In this document: piece by piece, positions 1-9,170 of the stretch
Numbering within the stretch: the stretch's first letter is position 1
Layout of the letters: each line of letters begins with the position of its first letter
Assembly: GCF_014197435.1 (NCBI RefSeq)
Contig: NZ_JACIFP010000001.1
Span: 62,001 to 126,000, forward strand
DNA: 64,000 nt
Direction of reading: 5' to 3'
From: Gordonia humi
Lineage (GTDB): Bacteria > Actinomycetota > Actinomycetes > Mycobacteriales > Mycobacteriaceae
Position numbers and translations under genes: made by a program
The notes under the pieces: generated by a model
The model's database searches: none
Seen by the model: only the letters and a program-made list of their open reading frames with translations
Told to the model about the DNA's origin: nothing

Positions 1-1
1 C

Positions 2-1030
2 GAGTCCGTCGTCGACAAGACCGTGGACCTCGGCGAGTACCGCAAGGCGCGGTCGTCGCGACTGCGCGGCGAGGCCGGGCCCGCCCGCGTCACCGGCACC
101 GTGTCGGGAACCGCACCGATGCTGGCCGCCGACGAGGCGATCGACGGACTGACCGACGATGCGTGGGCGTTCGAGGGCAAGTGGGACGGCTTCCGCATCC
201 TCGCGCGCCACCGCGACGGCGATGTTCGGCTGTGGTCGCGGTCGGGAGTCGACATGACCGCCGACTTCCCGGAGCTGCGCGAACTCGGTGCCGTCCTGCG
301 CGGATTCGACGTCGTCCTCGACGGTGAGATGGTCGCCTACGACGCGACCGGCCGCACCGACTTCGGTCTCCTCGCGTCGCGACACCGTCGGGGCGACGAG
401 TACACGCTGCGGTACCTGGTGTTCGACGTCCTGGAACTGAACGGCACCGATCTGACGTCGACGCCCTGGGACCGTCGACGTCAGATCCTGGACGAACTCG
501 AACCGATCATCTCCTCGGCGTCGATCGCCGAGGTTCCCGGCCTGCTTCCCGGTCCCGGCGCCGACGCCGCCGAGCACGCCCGCGCCAACGGCTGGGAGGG
601 CGTCGTCGCCAAACGTCGCGCATCGACATATCAGCCCGGGCGACGCAGCGCCGACTGGCGAAAGCACAAGAACTGGAACGACATCGAGGTGGTGGTCGGC
701 GGCTACCGCCCCGGCCGCGGCGGACGGTCGGGCACCATCGGGTCGCTGCTCGTCGGGCTGCCCGCCGAGGGTGGGCTGCGGTACGTCGGCCGCGTCGGCA
801 CCGGATTCACCGACTCCGACCTCGACGCCCTCCTCGCCGAGCTCGAACCACTGATCATCGGTCGCAGCCCGTTCATCGGAACCCTCGACAGACCGGTGGC
901 ATCGAGTGCCACCTGGGTGCTGCCGAAGCTCGTCGCCGATGTCCGGTTCATGGACTGGACGTCGACGGGACACCTCCGTCATCCGAGTTGGCGCGGTGTC
1001 CGGCGCGACAAGCTGCCGGGAGATCTGTAG
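2..1030 (+). CDS. ATP-dependent DNA ligase, 3' part of gene (LigD-type or stand-alone)
   Basis: This is an ATP-dependent DNA ligase of the kind used in bacterial non-homologous end joining. Numbering from a GTG at base 23, motif I is EGKWDGFR with the adenylated lysine at about residue 53. It is followed by motif III (DGEMVAYD), motif IV (EGVVAKR) and the motif V region (RSADWRKHKN), then an OB-fold domain with GYRPGRGGRSGTIGSLLVG. The reading frame stays open upstream to base 2, so the true start lies outside the window. The protein could be the ligase domain of a polymerase-ligase LigD or a LigC-type enzyme. It converges with the next gene and is followed by a hairpin. The ligase assignment is secure; the LigD or LigC choice is open. 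Confidence 0.88.
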   Translation, partial: ESVVDKTVDLGEYRKARSSRLRGEAGPARVTGTVSGTAPMLAADEAIDGLTDDAWAFEGKWDGFRILARHRDGDVRLWSRSGVDMTADFPELRELGAVLRGFDVVLDGEMVAYDATGRTDFGLLASRHRRGDEYTLRYLVFDVLELNGTDLTSTPWDRRRQILDELEPIISSASIAEVPGLLPGPGADAAEHARANGWEGVVAKRRASTYQPGRRSADWRKHKNWNDIEVVVGGYRPGRGGRSGTIGSLLVGLPAEGGLRYVGRVGTGFTDSDLDALLAELEPLIIGRSPFIGTLDRPVASSATWVLPKLVADVRFMDWTSTGHLRHPSWRGVRRDKLPGDL

Positions 1031-1130
1031 TACCGCGGCGCCTCGCACAGGTGGTCCGGCTCGGTCGAGTCACCGCTGCCCGGCGGGCCGACGCGCGGAG
1101 ACCGAGACGGCGCTCGAACCGCTGGGGCTA

Positions 1131-1166
1131 CTGCTGGGCGGGTCTGCGACGACTCCCGCCCAGCAG
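1131..1166. terminator. Perfect 12-bp hairpin between convergent genes
   Basis: CTGCTGGGCGGG (1131-1142) and CCCGCCCAGCAG (1155-1166) are exact reverse complements around a 12-nt loop. The hairpin lies 100 bp after the ligase stop and 60 bp from the end of the monooxygenase gene. There is no clear T-run, so a bidirectional terminator is an inference. Nothing else is seen in 1031-1226. Confidence 0.55.
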
Positions 1167-1226
1167 CAGGTCTCGGCGCCGCTCGACGGCGGAGGGGCCC
1201 GACCGACGCGGAACGTTCGAACGGTG

Positions 1227-3062
1227 TCAGCTCAGGTGGTGCACCTCCTGCAGTCCGTAGACCGGGGTGTCGATGCCCTCGAAGCGAGCCTTGAGCTGCA
1301 GAGCCAGGTACAGCGAGTAATGGCGCGACTGATGCAGATTGCCGCCGTGGAACCACAGGTTCTCCTGCTGGGTGGGCTTCCACATGTTCCGCTGCTCGCC
1401 CTCCCACGGGCCCGGATCCTTGGCCGTGTCCGAGCCGAGGCCCCACACCTTGCCCACCTTGTCGGCCACGTCCTGACCCATCAGGTCGGCGGCCCAACCG
1501 TTCATCGAACCGTAGCCGGTCGCGTAGACGATGACGTCGGCCTCCAGTTCGGTGCCGTCGTCGAGCACCACGCTGTCGGCGGTGATGTGGTCCACGCCTC
1601 CGTGCGCGAGTTTGATGGTGCCGTCGGCGACGAGTTCGCACGCGCCGACGTCGATGTAGTACCCGGAGCCGCGGCGCAGGTACTTCATGAAGAGGCCGGA
1701 GTCGTCGTCGCCGAAGTCCAGGAGGAAACCGGCCTTCTCGAGGCGATCGTAGTAGTCCTTGTCCTGCTCACGGATCTCGTCGTACAGCGGGATCTGGAAC
1801 TGATGCATGATCTTGTACGGCAGCGACGCGAAGGTCATGTCGGCCTTCTTGGTCGTCATACCCGAGGCCACGGCCTCCTCGCTGTAGAGACCGCCGAGCG
1901 CGATCTTCATCAGCGACGCCGATTTCACCACGTGTGTCGAGGACCGCTGCACCATGGTGGTGTCGATGCCGTTCTCCACGAGGGCCTTGCAGATGTCGTG
2001 AGCCGAGTTGTTGGCGCCGATGACGACGACCTTCTTGCCGACGAACCCGTCGGGGCCGGGGTGCTGCGACGAGTGGTGCTGATCGCCCGCGAAATCGCCC
2101 GCGCCCGGGAACGACGGCACATTGGCCTTGCCCGACATGCCGGTGGCCAGGATCAGCTGCGTCGGATGCAACGTCATCTCCTCGCCGTCACGGTTCAGCT
2201 CCACGGTCCAGCGGCCCTGCGCCTCGTCGTAGGTCGCCGACGTGCACTCCGTGCGACTCCAGTACGGCACCTCCATGACCCGCGTGTACATCTCCAGCCA
2301 GTCGGCCACCTTGTCCTTGGGGGCGAACACCGGCCAGTTGGCCGGGAACGGCAGATACGGGAGGTGGTCGTACCAGACGGGGTCGTGCAGGCAGAGGGTC
2401 TTGTAGCGGCCGCGCCACTGGTCGCCGGGACGGTCGTACTTGTCGACGACGATCGACGGCACACCGAGTTGACGGAGTCGCGCGCCGAGGGCGATGCCGC
2501 CCTGGCCGCCGCCGATGACCAGCGCGTACGGCTCCACGGTGCGTCCGAGCGCGGCATCCTCCTCCTCTCTGCGCTCGGCCCACGACTTGGCGCCCGGATC
2601 GCTGCCGTGTGTGGCGCCCAGCGGACGACTGAACCCCTGCGACTCCTCGTGTCCCTTCAACTCCTGGAGAGTGGTGAGCAGCGTCCACGCGCGGTCCACG
2701 CCGTCGTCATCGGTGCGGATGCGCAGTTGACCGAAGCCTCGCCCGGTCTCGGTCTCGAACGTGATGAACGCCTCGGCCACGCCGTCGGCGTCGGTCGGCT
2801 CCTCGTCGGCGACGAAGCCTCGTGGCTTCGTCTCGGCCAGACGCGCCGTCAGCATGTCGATGATCTGCTCGCGGCCCTCGACCGTCTTCAGGTTCCAGGT
2901 GAACGAGACGAGGTCGCGCCAGTAGCTGTCCTCGACGAACAGCGCGGCCACCGCCTGCGGATCACCGGAGGCCAAGGCCTCGTTGAACTCGGCGAGCCAG
3001 GCGTCGACCCGCTCGGCCGGCGTCGCCGCGGTGTCGATCGGCGCGTCCACGGTCTGCGTCAT
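1227..3062 (-). CDS. Flavin-dependent monooxygenase with N-terminal SnoaL-like domain
   Basis: A 611-residue NAD(P)H- and FAD-dependent oxygenase related to Baeyer-Villiger and flavin-containing monooxygenases. Residues about 12-135 look like a SnoaL/NTF2 fold (ERVDAWLAEFNEALASGD). The FAD Rossmann motif GGGQGG is at about 184-189 and the NADPH motif VVVIGANNSAHD at about 345-356. Between them is FAGDQHHSSQH (about 324-334), matching FxGxxxHxxx(W/Y) except that the last position is His. An ATG at 3062 with GGAGAGG about eight bases upstream is chosen over longer in-frame starts. The gene is divergent from a GAF regulator, which may control it. The natural substrate is unknown; ketone or sulfide oxidation are possibilities from the family. 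Confidence 0.82.
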   Translation of the reverse strand: MTQTVDAPIDTAATPAERVDAWLAEFNEALASGDPQAVAALFVEDSYWRDLVSFTWNLKTVEGREQIIDMLTARLAETKPRGFVADEEPTDADGVAEAFITFETETGRGFGQLRIRTDDDGVDRAWTLLTTLQELKGHEESQGFSRPLGATHGSDPGAKSWAERREEEDAALGRTVEPYALVIGGGQGGIALGARLRQLGVPSIVVDKYDRPGDQWRGRYKTLCLHDPVWYDHLPYLPFPANWPVFAPKDKVADWLEMYTRVMEVPYWSRTECTSATYDEAQGRWTVELNRDGEEMTLHPTQLILATGMSGKANVPSFPGAGDFAGDQHHSSQHPGPDGFVGKKVVVIGANNSAHDICKALVENGIDTTMVQRSSTHVVKSASLMKIALGGLYSEEAVASGMTTKKADMTFASLPYKIMHQFQIPLYDEIREQDKDYYDRLEKAGFLLDFGDDDSGLFMKYLRRGSGYYIDVGACELVADGTIKLAHGGVDHITADSVVLDDGTELEADVIVYATGYGSMNGWAADLMGQDVADKVGKVWGLGSDTAKDPGPWEGEQRNMWKPTQQENLWFHGGNLHQSRHYSLYLALQLKARFEGIDTPVYGLQEVHHLS

Positions 3063-3131
3063 GATGTGTCCTCTCCAGCAGTCCTTCATTCTTGTGATGG
3101 ACAGCACACTCTCCCGGCGACCCCGCCGACA

Positions 3132-3152
3132 AGGGTTGCAGAGGGTTGCAAC
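3132..3152. promoter_or_regulatory. Tandem AGGGTTGCA repeats in divergent promoter
   Basis: AGGGTTGCA occurs at 3132-3140 and 3142-3150, exactly ten bases apart, so on the same helix face. The second copy runs into the palindrome GTTGCAAC (3145-3152). It lies in the 172-bp region between the divergent monooxygenase and GAF regulator genes and is a plausible operator for that regulator. Confidence 0.45.
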
Positions 3153-3234
3153 GCCGTTGACCGCGCTGCACGAGCGGGCGCACTCTGTACGGTGACAGAG
3201 ATGTGACTGCGACCACATTCGAGTGAGGTGCACC

Positions 3235-4425
3235 ATGACCACTGCGTATCGGGCTCCCGAACCGGCGCTCACCACCGGCGAGGATCCCCGTGAGTTCGCT
3301 CAGGTCCTGCACAAGGTCTACGACGCCGCGATGACCGGCGCCCGGCTGCCCGCACGTCCTCGCTCCGTGATCGAACAGTCGTGGGCGCGTGCCCTGGATG
3401 CCGGGGTCGATCCGGACATCGGCGGTCCGGCCGATCCGATCGCGGCCGCCGATCTCGCGGCGCGCCGCGGCGCGTCCGGTCTGACCGAGCTTCTCGACGA
3501 TCTCGCGCACGGTCTGGACGTCGTCCTGCGCGACAGCCCGAACATCCTGGTGGTCGCCGACGCCGAAGGCCACGTCCTGTGGCGCGCCGGGACCTCGGCG
3601 GTCCGACGACGCGCCGACGGCCTCGGCTTCGTCGAAGGCGCATCGTGGGCCGAGAACGCGGTGGGCACCAACGCCATCGGCACGGCGCTGACCTCCGGAC
3701 GGGCCGTCCAGGTGTTCTCCGCCGAGCACTTCGTCCGCACCCATCACGCGTGGACGTGCACCGGTGCGCCGATCCGTGATCCGCGCACCGGCCGCACACT
3801 GGGCGTGGTCGACGTCAGCGGTCCCGCGTCGTCGATCCATCCTGCGACCGTCGCCCTGGTCGACTCGGTGGCCCGTCTGGCCGAGGCCCGACTGCAGGGC
3901 GCGCACCGCGACCAGCTCGACATGCTGCGGTCGGTCGCCGCGCCCATTCTGGCCCGCACGGGACGGCCCGCGCTGGCCGTCGACGAGTTCGGCTGGGTGG
4001 CCGCCGTCGATCGGGTGGAGCCGCGGCGCCGCATCGCGCTCCCGCCCGACGTCTCGCCCGCCCGCATCGTCGTCGCAGGCCTCGGACTCTGCGATGTGGA
4101 ACCGCTGCCCGGCGGCTGGCTGGTGCGCCCCGCGGGCGAGACCGTCCACGCGGGCACCGTCGTCACGATCGGCGACGTCGTGACGGTGACCTCGGGAGAC
4201 GGCGCCTGGACGCACAGTCCGTCACCGCGACACCGCGACCTGCTGACGTTGCTTGCGCGCCACCGCACGGGTATGACCGCCGCCGAACTGTCCACGGCAC
4301 TCTTCAACGATCCGACGCGCACGGTGACCGTCCGCGCGGAGATGTCCCGACTGCGCAAGGTGTTCGGCGGACTGCTCGCGACCGGCCCGTACCGGTTCGC
4401 CGACGAGGTGTCCGTCGCGGCGTGA
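3235..4425 (+). CDS. GAF-domain transcriptional regulator (AcoR-like sensor part)
   Basis: A 396-residue regulator. Residues about 40-60 (RSVIEQSWARALDAGVDP) and 95-205, containing FVEGASWAENAVGTNAIGTA, match the N-terminal and GAF sensor regions of AcoR-type activators. There is no AAA+ sigma-54 domain. Instead residues about 325-390 look like a winged helix (MTAAELSTALF, VRAEMSRLRKVFGG). ATG 3235 is preferred to GTG 3223 because GTGAGG lies just upstream of it. Proteins of this layout often sit beside monooxygenase or aldehyde dehydrogenase genes in actinobacteria, so control of the divergent monooxygenase is the likely role. The effector is unknown. Confidence 0.75.
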   Translation: MTTAYRAPEPALTTGEDPREFAQVLHKVYDAAMTGARLPARPRSVIEQSWARALDAGVDPDIGGPADPIAAADLAARRGASGLTELLDDLAHGLDVVLRDSPNILVVADAEGHVLWRAGTSAVRRRADGLGFVEGASWAENAVGTNAIGTALTSGRAVQVFSAEHFVRTHHAWTCTGAPIRDPRTGRTLGVVDVSGPASSIHPATVALVDSVARLAEARLQGAHRDQLDMLRSVAAPILARTGRPALAVDEFGWVAAVDRVEPRRRIALPPDVSPARIVVAGLGLCDVEPLPGGWLVRPAGETVHAGTVVTIGDVVTVTSGDGAWTHSPSPRHRDLLTLLARHRTGMTAAELSTALFNDPTRTVTVRAEMSRLRKVFGGLLATGPYRFADEVSVAA

Positions 4426-4475
4426 GAACATCGGCGCTCCGCACCGTGCTGTACACCGTCGGGAGTGCCCGATCG

Positions 4476-6026
4476 TCACCGGTGCGGTCGAAGCGCCGCC
4501 TTCCGGATCTTTCCCGCGGGCGTCATGGGCAACGCGTCGACCACTTCGACGCCGTCGGGCACCTTGTAGTCGGCCAGAGCGCGCCGGCACCGGTCGAGCA
4601 GCGCATCGACGTCGACGGCGGCGTCCGCCGGTACGACGAACGCGTACCCGGTCTCCCCGTACCGCGCATCGGCCACGCCGATCACCGCGCACATCGCGAC
4701 GGACGGGTCTGCGGCGATCACGTTCTCGATCTCGGCCGGGTACACGTTGTATCCTCCGCGAACGTACATCTCCTTCTTGCGGGCGACGATCGCGATGTGG
4801 CCGTCGTCGGACATCGTCCCGACGTCCCCGGTGGCGAGCCAGCCGTCGGATCCGAAGGTCGCCGCGGTCTCGTCGGGCTTGTCCCAATACCCTGCGGCCA
4901 CGCACGCACCGCGCACCTGAAGCTCCCCCGTCTCACCGGCCGCGAGAACCGCTCCGCCGTCGTCGACGATCCGAGCCTGCGCACCGTCGAGCACCGTCCC
5001 GATCGACGTGCTGACCAGGTCGAGATCGTCGCCGGGCGGTGAGATCACGCAGGCGCCCGACGTCTCCGAGAGCCCGTACAGATTGGCCAGGCGGGGCCCG
5101 GCGAAACGCTCGGCGACCTGATGCGCGAGAGCCGGTTCCAGGTTCGAGCCGCCCACCACGCAGAGTCGGACTCCGCTCAGATCGGTCGCGGTGAACGACG
5201 GTGCACCCAACAGCATCCGATACATCGTCGGCACCCCGACGAACACCGACACCGGAGTCCGCGCCAGCCGATCGGCGACGAGATCGGGGTGGAATCGCGG
5301 CAGCAGGGCGACGGCGCCACCCGCGACGAGAGTCGAGCCGACGGTACAGGTCAGTCCGCCGACGTGGTTGAACGGCATCGCACCCAGGATCGTGTCCTGT
5401 GCGGTCTGCGCGAACCGATCGGCCTGCATCGCGGCCGATGCGAGCAGGCTCCGGTGGGTGAGCGTCGCGCCTTTGGGGTCGCCGGTGGTCCCCGACGTGT
5501 ACAGGACGACGGCGAGATCGTCCGGTGTGACGGTCGGATCGTCGGCCGCCTCGGGCGCCGCGGCGACCGACCCGTTCCACGAATCGTCGCCGTCGCCGAG
5601 GTACCGGATGTGCTCGACGGTCGGCAGCTCGGGTCGCAGTCCGTCCAGGAACGGCCGGAACGCGAAGCCGCCGGCCTCCTCCTCGCAGATCAGGACGCGC
5701 GCACCCGACTGGCCGAGCATGTAGGTGAACTCGTGTTCGCGATAGACGACGTTCAAGGTCACCAGGATCGCGCCGAGTCGTGCGGTGGCGAAGTAGACGA
5801 CGAGCCAGTCCGGGCTGTTCGATGCGGCGATCGCGACCCGGTCGCCGCGGGCGACGCCGAGCCCGCGCAGCACGTGCGCCGCCCGCCCCGACCGCTCGTC
5901 CATCTCGCCGTACGTGATCGTGTCACCGCCGAAATGCACGAACGGTGCGTCACCGGTGTCCCGCGCCCGGGCGGCGAGCAGTCCGCTGATGGTCCGATCC
6001 GTCATGGAGTCGATGAACGAGGCCAT
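4476..6026 (-). CDS. Acyl-CoA synthetase (AMP-forming, FadD family)
   Basis: A 516-residue member of the acyl-adenylate family that activates a carboxylic acid to its CoA thioester with ATP. The P-loop YTSGTTGDPKG, the motif LYGLSETSG, the TGD motif (WLATGDVGTMSDDG) and the C-terminal lysine loop (PMTPAGKIRKAAL) are all present. It is the last gene of an operon with an enoyl-CoA hydratase 39 bp upstream and two acyl-CoA dehydrogenases, so it probably loads the acid that they oxidise. The start at 6026 has only a weak GGGG upstream, and ATG 6005 is an alternative. Chain-length specificity cannot be read. Confidence 0.88.
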   Translation of the reverse strand: MASFIDSMTDRTISGLLAARARDTGDAPFVHFGGDTITYGEMDERSGRAAHVLRGLGVARGDRVAIAASNSPDWLVVYFATARLGAILVTLNVVYREHEFTYMLGQSGARVLICEEEAGGFAFRPFLDGLRPELPTVEHIRYLGDGDDSWNGSVAAAPEAADDPTVTPDDLAVVLYTSGTTGDPKGATLTHRSLLASAAMQADRFAQTAQDTILGAMPFNHVGGLTCTVGSTLVAGGAVALLPRFHPDLVADRLARTPVSVFVGVPTMYRMLLGAPSFTATDLSGVRLCVVGGSNLEPALAHQVAERFAGPRLANLYGLSETSGACVISPPGDDLDLVSTSIGTVLDGAQARIVDDGGAVLAAGETGELQVRGACVAAGYWDKPDETAATFGSDGWLATGDVGTMSDDGHIAIVARKKEMYVRGGYNVYPAEIENVIAADPSVAMCAVIGVADARYGETGYAFVVPADAAVDVDALLDRCRRALADYKVPDGVEVVDALPMTPAGKIRKAALRPHR

Positions 6027-6065
6027 GCCCCAACGTAACCCGACAATCGGGCAGCGCGGACGGAT

Positions 6066-6824
6066 TCATCCGGAATGGTCGCGGTGCGGTCGACGGGTCG
6101 ACCCGAGCCGCTCCCGCGCATCGTCGGGCATGCCGAACACCAGGTCGCGTTCGGTGAGCAGCGCGGCACGACGATCGAGCGTACGACGTCGCGCATACAG
6201 CTGCTTGTAGATCCGGTTCGACCCGACCGAGTTCGCCGCGATCTGACCGGTGAGCTCGTCGATCGCCGCATCGAGATCGTCGTCGGCGACGCAACGGTCC
6301 GCCAGCCCGATGTCGGCGGCCTCTCGACCGTCCACGAACCGACTCGTGAAACTCAGCTCCTTGGCCCGGGACTCGCCGACGCGCTCGGGCAGTCGCACGG
6401 ACATTCCCCACACCGGCGCCAACCCCCACCTGCCGTGGGTGTCGGCGATCCGAGCCGATTCCGCGACGACGATCAGATCGCATGCCAGCGCGAGTTCGAG
6501 TCCGCCGGTCAGACAGTGTCCGCGGACCTTCGCCACCGTGGGCATCGGCAGCGCTTCGAGCGCGTCGACGATCTCGGCCTCCCGGTACCGGTTCGCCGCC
6601 GCCTCGTCGTCGGCCACGGATCCGAGGTCGTGTCCGGCGCAGAACGAGCGACCCGCGCCGGCCAGCACCACGCAGCGGACGTCGGTACTCTCCGACAATC
6701 GGTCCAGGTGAGCGGCAAGTTCCTCGAAGAGCTCCGGGGTCACCGCGTTCAGCTTGTCCGGGCGATTCAGGGTCACGGTGGCGACGGCGGCGTCGATGCC
6801 CGTGGTTACCAGCGGTTCGGTCAT
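6066..6824 (-). CDS. Enoyl-CoA hydratase/isomerase family protein
   Basis: A 252-residue crotonase-fold protein that would act on an acyl-CoA intermediate in the cytoplasm. It opens with the family pattern TLNRPDKLNAVTPELFEEL, has the oxyanion-hole segment SFCAGHDL and a second loop HCLTGGLELALACDL. A glutamate (GGLEL) and an aspartate (VAESARIADTHGRWGL) lie in the usual catalytic regions. It sits 13 bp after an acyl-CoA dehydrogenase and 39 bp before the acyl-CoA synthetase, inside a four-gene operon. Hydratase is the likely activity; isomerase or hydrolase cannot be excluded. Confidence 0.85.
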   Translation of the reverse strand: MTEPLVTTGIDAAVATVTLNRPDKLNAVTPELFEELAAHLDRLSESTDVRCVVLAGAGRSFCAGHDLGSVADDEAAANRYREAEIVDALEALPMPTVAKVRGHCLTGGLELALACDLIVVAESARIADTHGRWGLAPVWGMSVRLPERVGESRAKELSFTSRFVDGREAADIGLADRCVADDDLDAAIDELTGQIAANSVGSNRIYKQLYARRRTLDRRAALLTERDLVFGMPDDARERLGSTRRPHRDHSG

Positions 6825-6837
6825 GTCGGTCCCCGGC

Positions 6838-7938
6838 TCACGCGGTCAGATCGGCGTAGCGCGCGATGTGCAGATCTGTGGAACCGTACTCGTTCTCGAT
6901 GACGGTCAGCCGACGGAAGCACCGGCTCACCGCGGTCTCGGCGACCATGCCCATGCCGCCGAGGAGCTGAACGGCGTTCTGTCCCACGAAGCGTCCCGCG
7001 CGTCCGACGGTGGCCTTGGCCACCGACACCGCCCGCGCGCGTTCGTCCGGTTCCGCGTGCAGCGACGCCGTCGCCAGATGCACGGCCGACACCGACTGCT
7101 CGATCTCCATGTACATGTCGACCAGCCGGTGTTGGATCACCTGGAAGTCCGAGATCGCCTGACCGAACTGTCGACGGCCCTTCGTGTACTCCACCGTCTC
7201 GGCCAGTGCACGACGCATCAGTCCGACCGCCTCCGACGACACCGCGACCGTCGCCTCGTCCATCACGCGGGACACGATCGGCCACGCCGCACCCTCGTCG
7301 CCGAGCAGTGCGGTCGCGGGCACCTCGACACCGTCGAACACGACATCAGCGGCGCGACGACGATCGGTCGTGCCGTACTCGGCCAACCGCAGCCCCGACG
7401 GACGCGTTAGGCCCTCGATCGGGACCAGGAACAACGAGATCCCCGACTCGTCACGCCGCGCACCGGACGTCCGAGCGGTCACGATCAGATGTGTCGCGTC
7501 GGGAGCGCCGACGACCACCGTCTTCTCACCGTCGAGGATCCACCCGTCGCCGCTGCGCCGCGCCGTGGCGGTGACATCACGACGGCAGTGCCCGCCCGCC
7601 GCCTCGGTGGCGGCGAAACCGATGCGCACCGTTCCGTCGACGATGCCGCGGAGGAGTTCGTCCGGCCCGCCCGCGTATCGCAGCAGACCGGCGCCGACCA
7701 CGGCGGTCTCGACGAACGGTTCCGTGGCCGTCGCCGCGCCGAGCGCCTCGGTGACGGCCATGATCTCGACGGCGCCGCCACCCGATCCGCCCACCGACTC
7801 GGGCAGGGCCACGCCGAGGACGCCGATCTCGTCGGCGAGTCCGGCCCACCGATCGCCGTCGTCGGCCTCGCGCGTGCTCAGGAACGCCGACAGCGACTCG
7901 GTGAGCAGTTCCTGTTCTTTGGTCAAGGTGAAGTCCAT
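6838..7938 (-). CDS. Acyl-CoA dehydrogenase, probable partner subunit
   Basis: A 366-residue acyl-CoA dehydrogenase-fold protein (FTLTKEQELLTESLSAFL at the N terminus, VLGVALPESVGGSGGG, and the FAD/dimer helix REQFGQAI-like GRRQFGQAISDFQVIQHRL). The C-terminal segment reads IENEYGSTDLHIARYADL rather than the usual YEGTxEIQR, so the common catalytic glutamate is missing. Its start codon overlaps the stop of the preceding acyl-CoA dehydrogenase by one base (TGATG). Adjacent, unequal acyl-CoA dehydrogenases in actinobacteria are known to form alpha2beta2 complexes; I infer the same here. Confidence 0.83.
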   Translation of the reverse strand: MDFTLTKEQELLTESLSAFLSTREADDGDRWAGLADEIGVLGVALPESVGGSGGGAVEIMAVTEALGAATATEPFVETAVVGAGLLRYAGGPDELLRGIVDGTVRIGFAATEAAGGHCRRDVTATARRSGDGWILDGEKTVVVGAPDATHLIVTARTSGARRDESGISLFLVPIEGLTRPSGLRLAEYGTTDRRRAADVVFDGVEVPATALLGDEGAAWPIVSRVMDEATVAVSSEAVGLMRRALAETVEYTKGRRQFGQAISDFQVIQHRLVDMYMEIEQSVSAVHLATASLHAEPDERARAVSVAKATVGRAGRFVGQNAVQLLGGMGMVAETAVSRCFRRLTVIENEYGSTDLHIARYADLTA

Positions 7939-9170
7939 CAGATCCCCAATGCGGATTTGGCCAGGATGTTTCGCTGGATCTCGTTGCTGCCCGCGTAGAT
8001 CGTGCCCGCGCGGTCGTTCAGGTACCGCAGCGGCGCCACCGCCTGCCAGGGCTCTCCGCTGACGTATCCGTCGGCGGGCGGCTCGTACCCCGGGACCGGT
8101 CCGCCCGGTCGCGTGGCGTGCGGCTGGTAGACGGCGCCCCGCGGACCGGCCGCCTCCAGCAGCAGTTCGGTGAACGTCTGGCTCAGCTCGGTCGAGAGCA
8201 CCTTGACCATCGACGACATCGTCCCCGGCGATCCGCCGTCGGCCACGACTGACAGCACCCGGAACTCAAGCATCTCCAACGCGTCGACGCGGATGCGGGC
8301 CTGTGCGAGCTTGTTCCGGAACACCGCGTCGTCGATCAGCGGCCGGCCGTCCGGGCCGGGCGCGGTCCGCGCGGCCTCGAGCACCTCGGCCGCCATCACC
8401 TGCAGCAGCGGGGCCGCGGCCACGCCGCCGCGCTCGAAGGTCAGCAGATACTTGGCGACCGTCCATCCGTCGTCGATCTCGCCGACGACGTTGGTCTTCG
8501 GCACACGCACAGCATCGAAGAACTCCTCGTTCTGAATGTGCTCGCCGGAGGACATCACGACGGGTTTGACCTGCACGCCCGGCGAGGTCATGTCGATCAG
8601 CAGGAAGGTGATGCCCTGCTGCTTGCGGCCGTCGCGGGAGGTCCGGACCAGGCAGAACATCCAGTTCGCCACGTTCGCGTGCGTGGTCCACACCTTGGTG
8701 CCCGAACAGACCAAGTCGTCGCCGTCGGCGACCGCCGACATGCTCAGCGACGCCAGATCCGATCCGGACTCCGGTTCGGAGTAGCCCTGGCAGAAGACGA
8801 TGTCGCCGGAGGCGATCCTCGGCAGGAAGTACTCCTTCTGTTCGGCGGTCCCGAAAGCCATGGTCGCGTGTGCGACCTGGGAGATGCCCATCGGCGACAA
8901 CGCCGGCGCACCGGCCAGCACCGATTCGCGGCTGAAGATGTAGTGCCGGGTCAACGACCAGTCGCATCCGCCGAACTCCACCGGCCAGGCGGGAGTCGCC
9001 CACCCACGCCGATGCAGGATCCGCTGCCACTGCATGCTCGCATCATGATCGGCGTACACGCTGGTCATCAACCGCCCGGCCGCCCGCAGTTCCGGGGTGA
9101 GCTCGGCGTCGAGGAACGCCCGTACCTCGTCCCGGAACGCGAGATCGTCCGGGGACCACTGGATGTCCAT
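7938..9170 (-). CDS. Acyl-CoA dehydrogenase, probable partner subunit
   Basis: A 410-residue acyl-CoA dehydrogenase, first gene of the four-gene operon that ends at 4476. FAD-contacting segments CQGYSEPESGSDLASLS and KVWTTHANVANW and the C-terminal IYAGSNEIQRNILA are clear. The residue before the conserved glycine is Ala where many family members have the catalytic Glu. AGGAG lies just before the ATG at 9170. It is translationally coupled to the next dehydrogenase subunit, fitting a two-subunit enzyme. Its substrate should be the CoA ester made by the operon's acyl-CoA synthetase. Confidence 0.86.
   Translation of the reverse strand: MDIQWSPDDLAFRDEVRAFLDAELTPELRAAGRLMTSVYADHDASMQWQRILHRRGWATPAWPVEFGGCDWSLTRHYIFSRESVLAGAPALSPMGISQVAHATMAFGTAEQKEYFLPRIASGDIVFCQGYSEPESGSDLASLSMSAVADGDDLVCSGTKVWTTHANVANWMFCLVRTSRDGRKQQGITFLLIDMTSPGVQVKPVVMSSGEHIQNEEFFDAVRVPKTNVVGEIDDGWTVAKYLLTFERGGVAAAPLLQVMAAEVLEAARTAPGPDGRPLIDDAVFRNKLAQARIRVDALEMLEFRVLSVVADGGSPGTMSSMVKVLSTELSQTFTELLLEAAGPRGAVYQPHATRPGGPVPGYEPPADGYVSGEPWQAVAPLRYLNDRAGTIYAGSNEIQRNILAKSALGI

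Noticed and set aside
906..3206. A 766-codon plus-strand frame opposite the monooxygenase
   Set aside because: Antisense shadow; no start signal, and it would overlap the ligase end and a hairpin.
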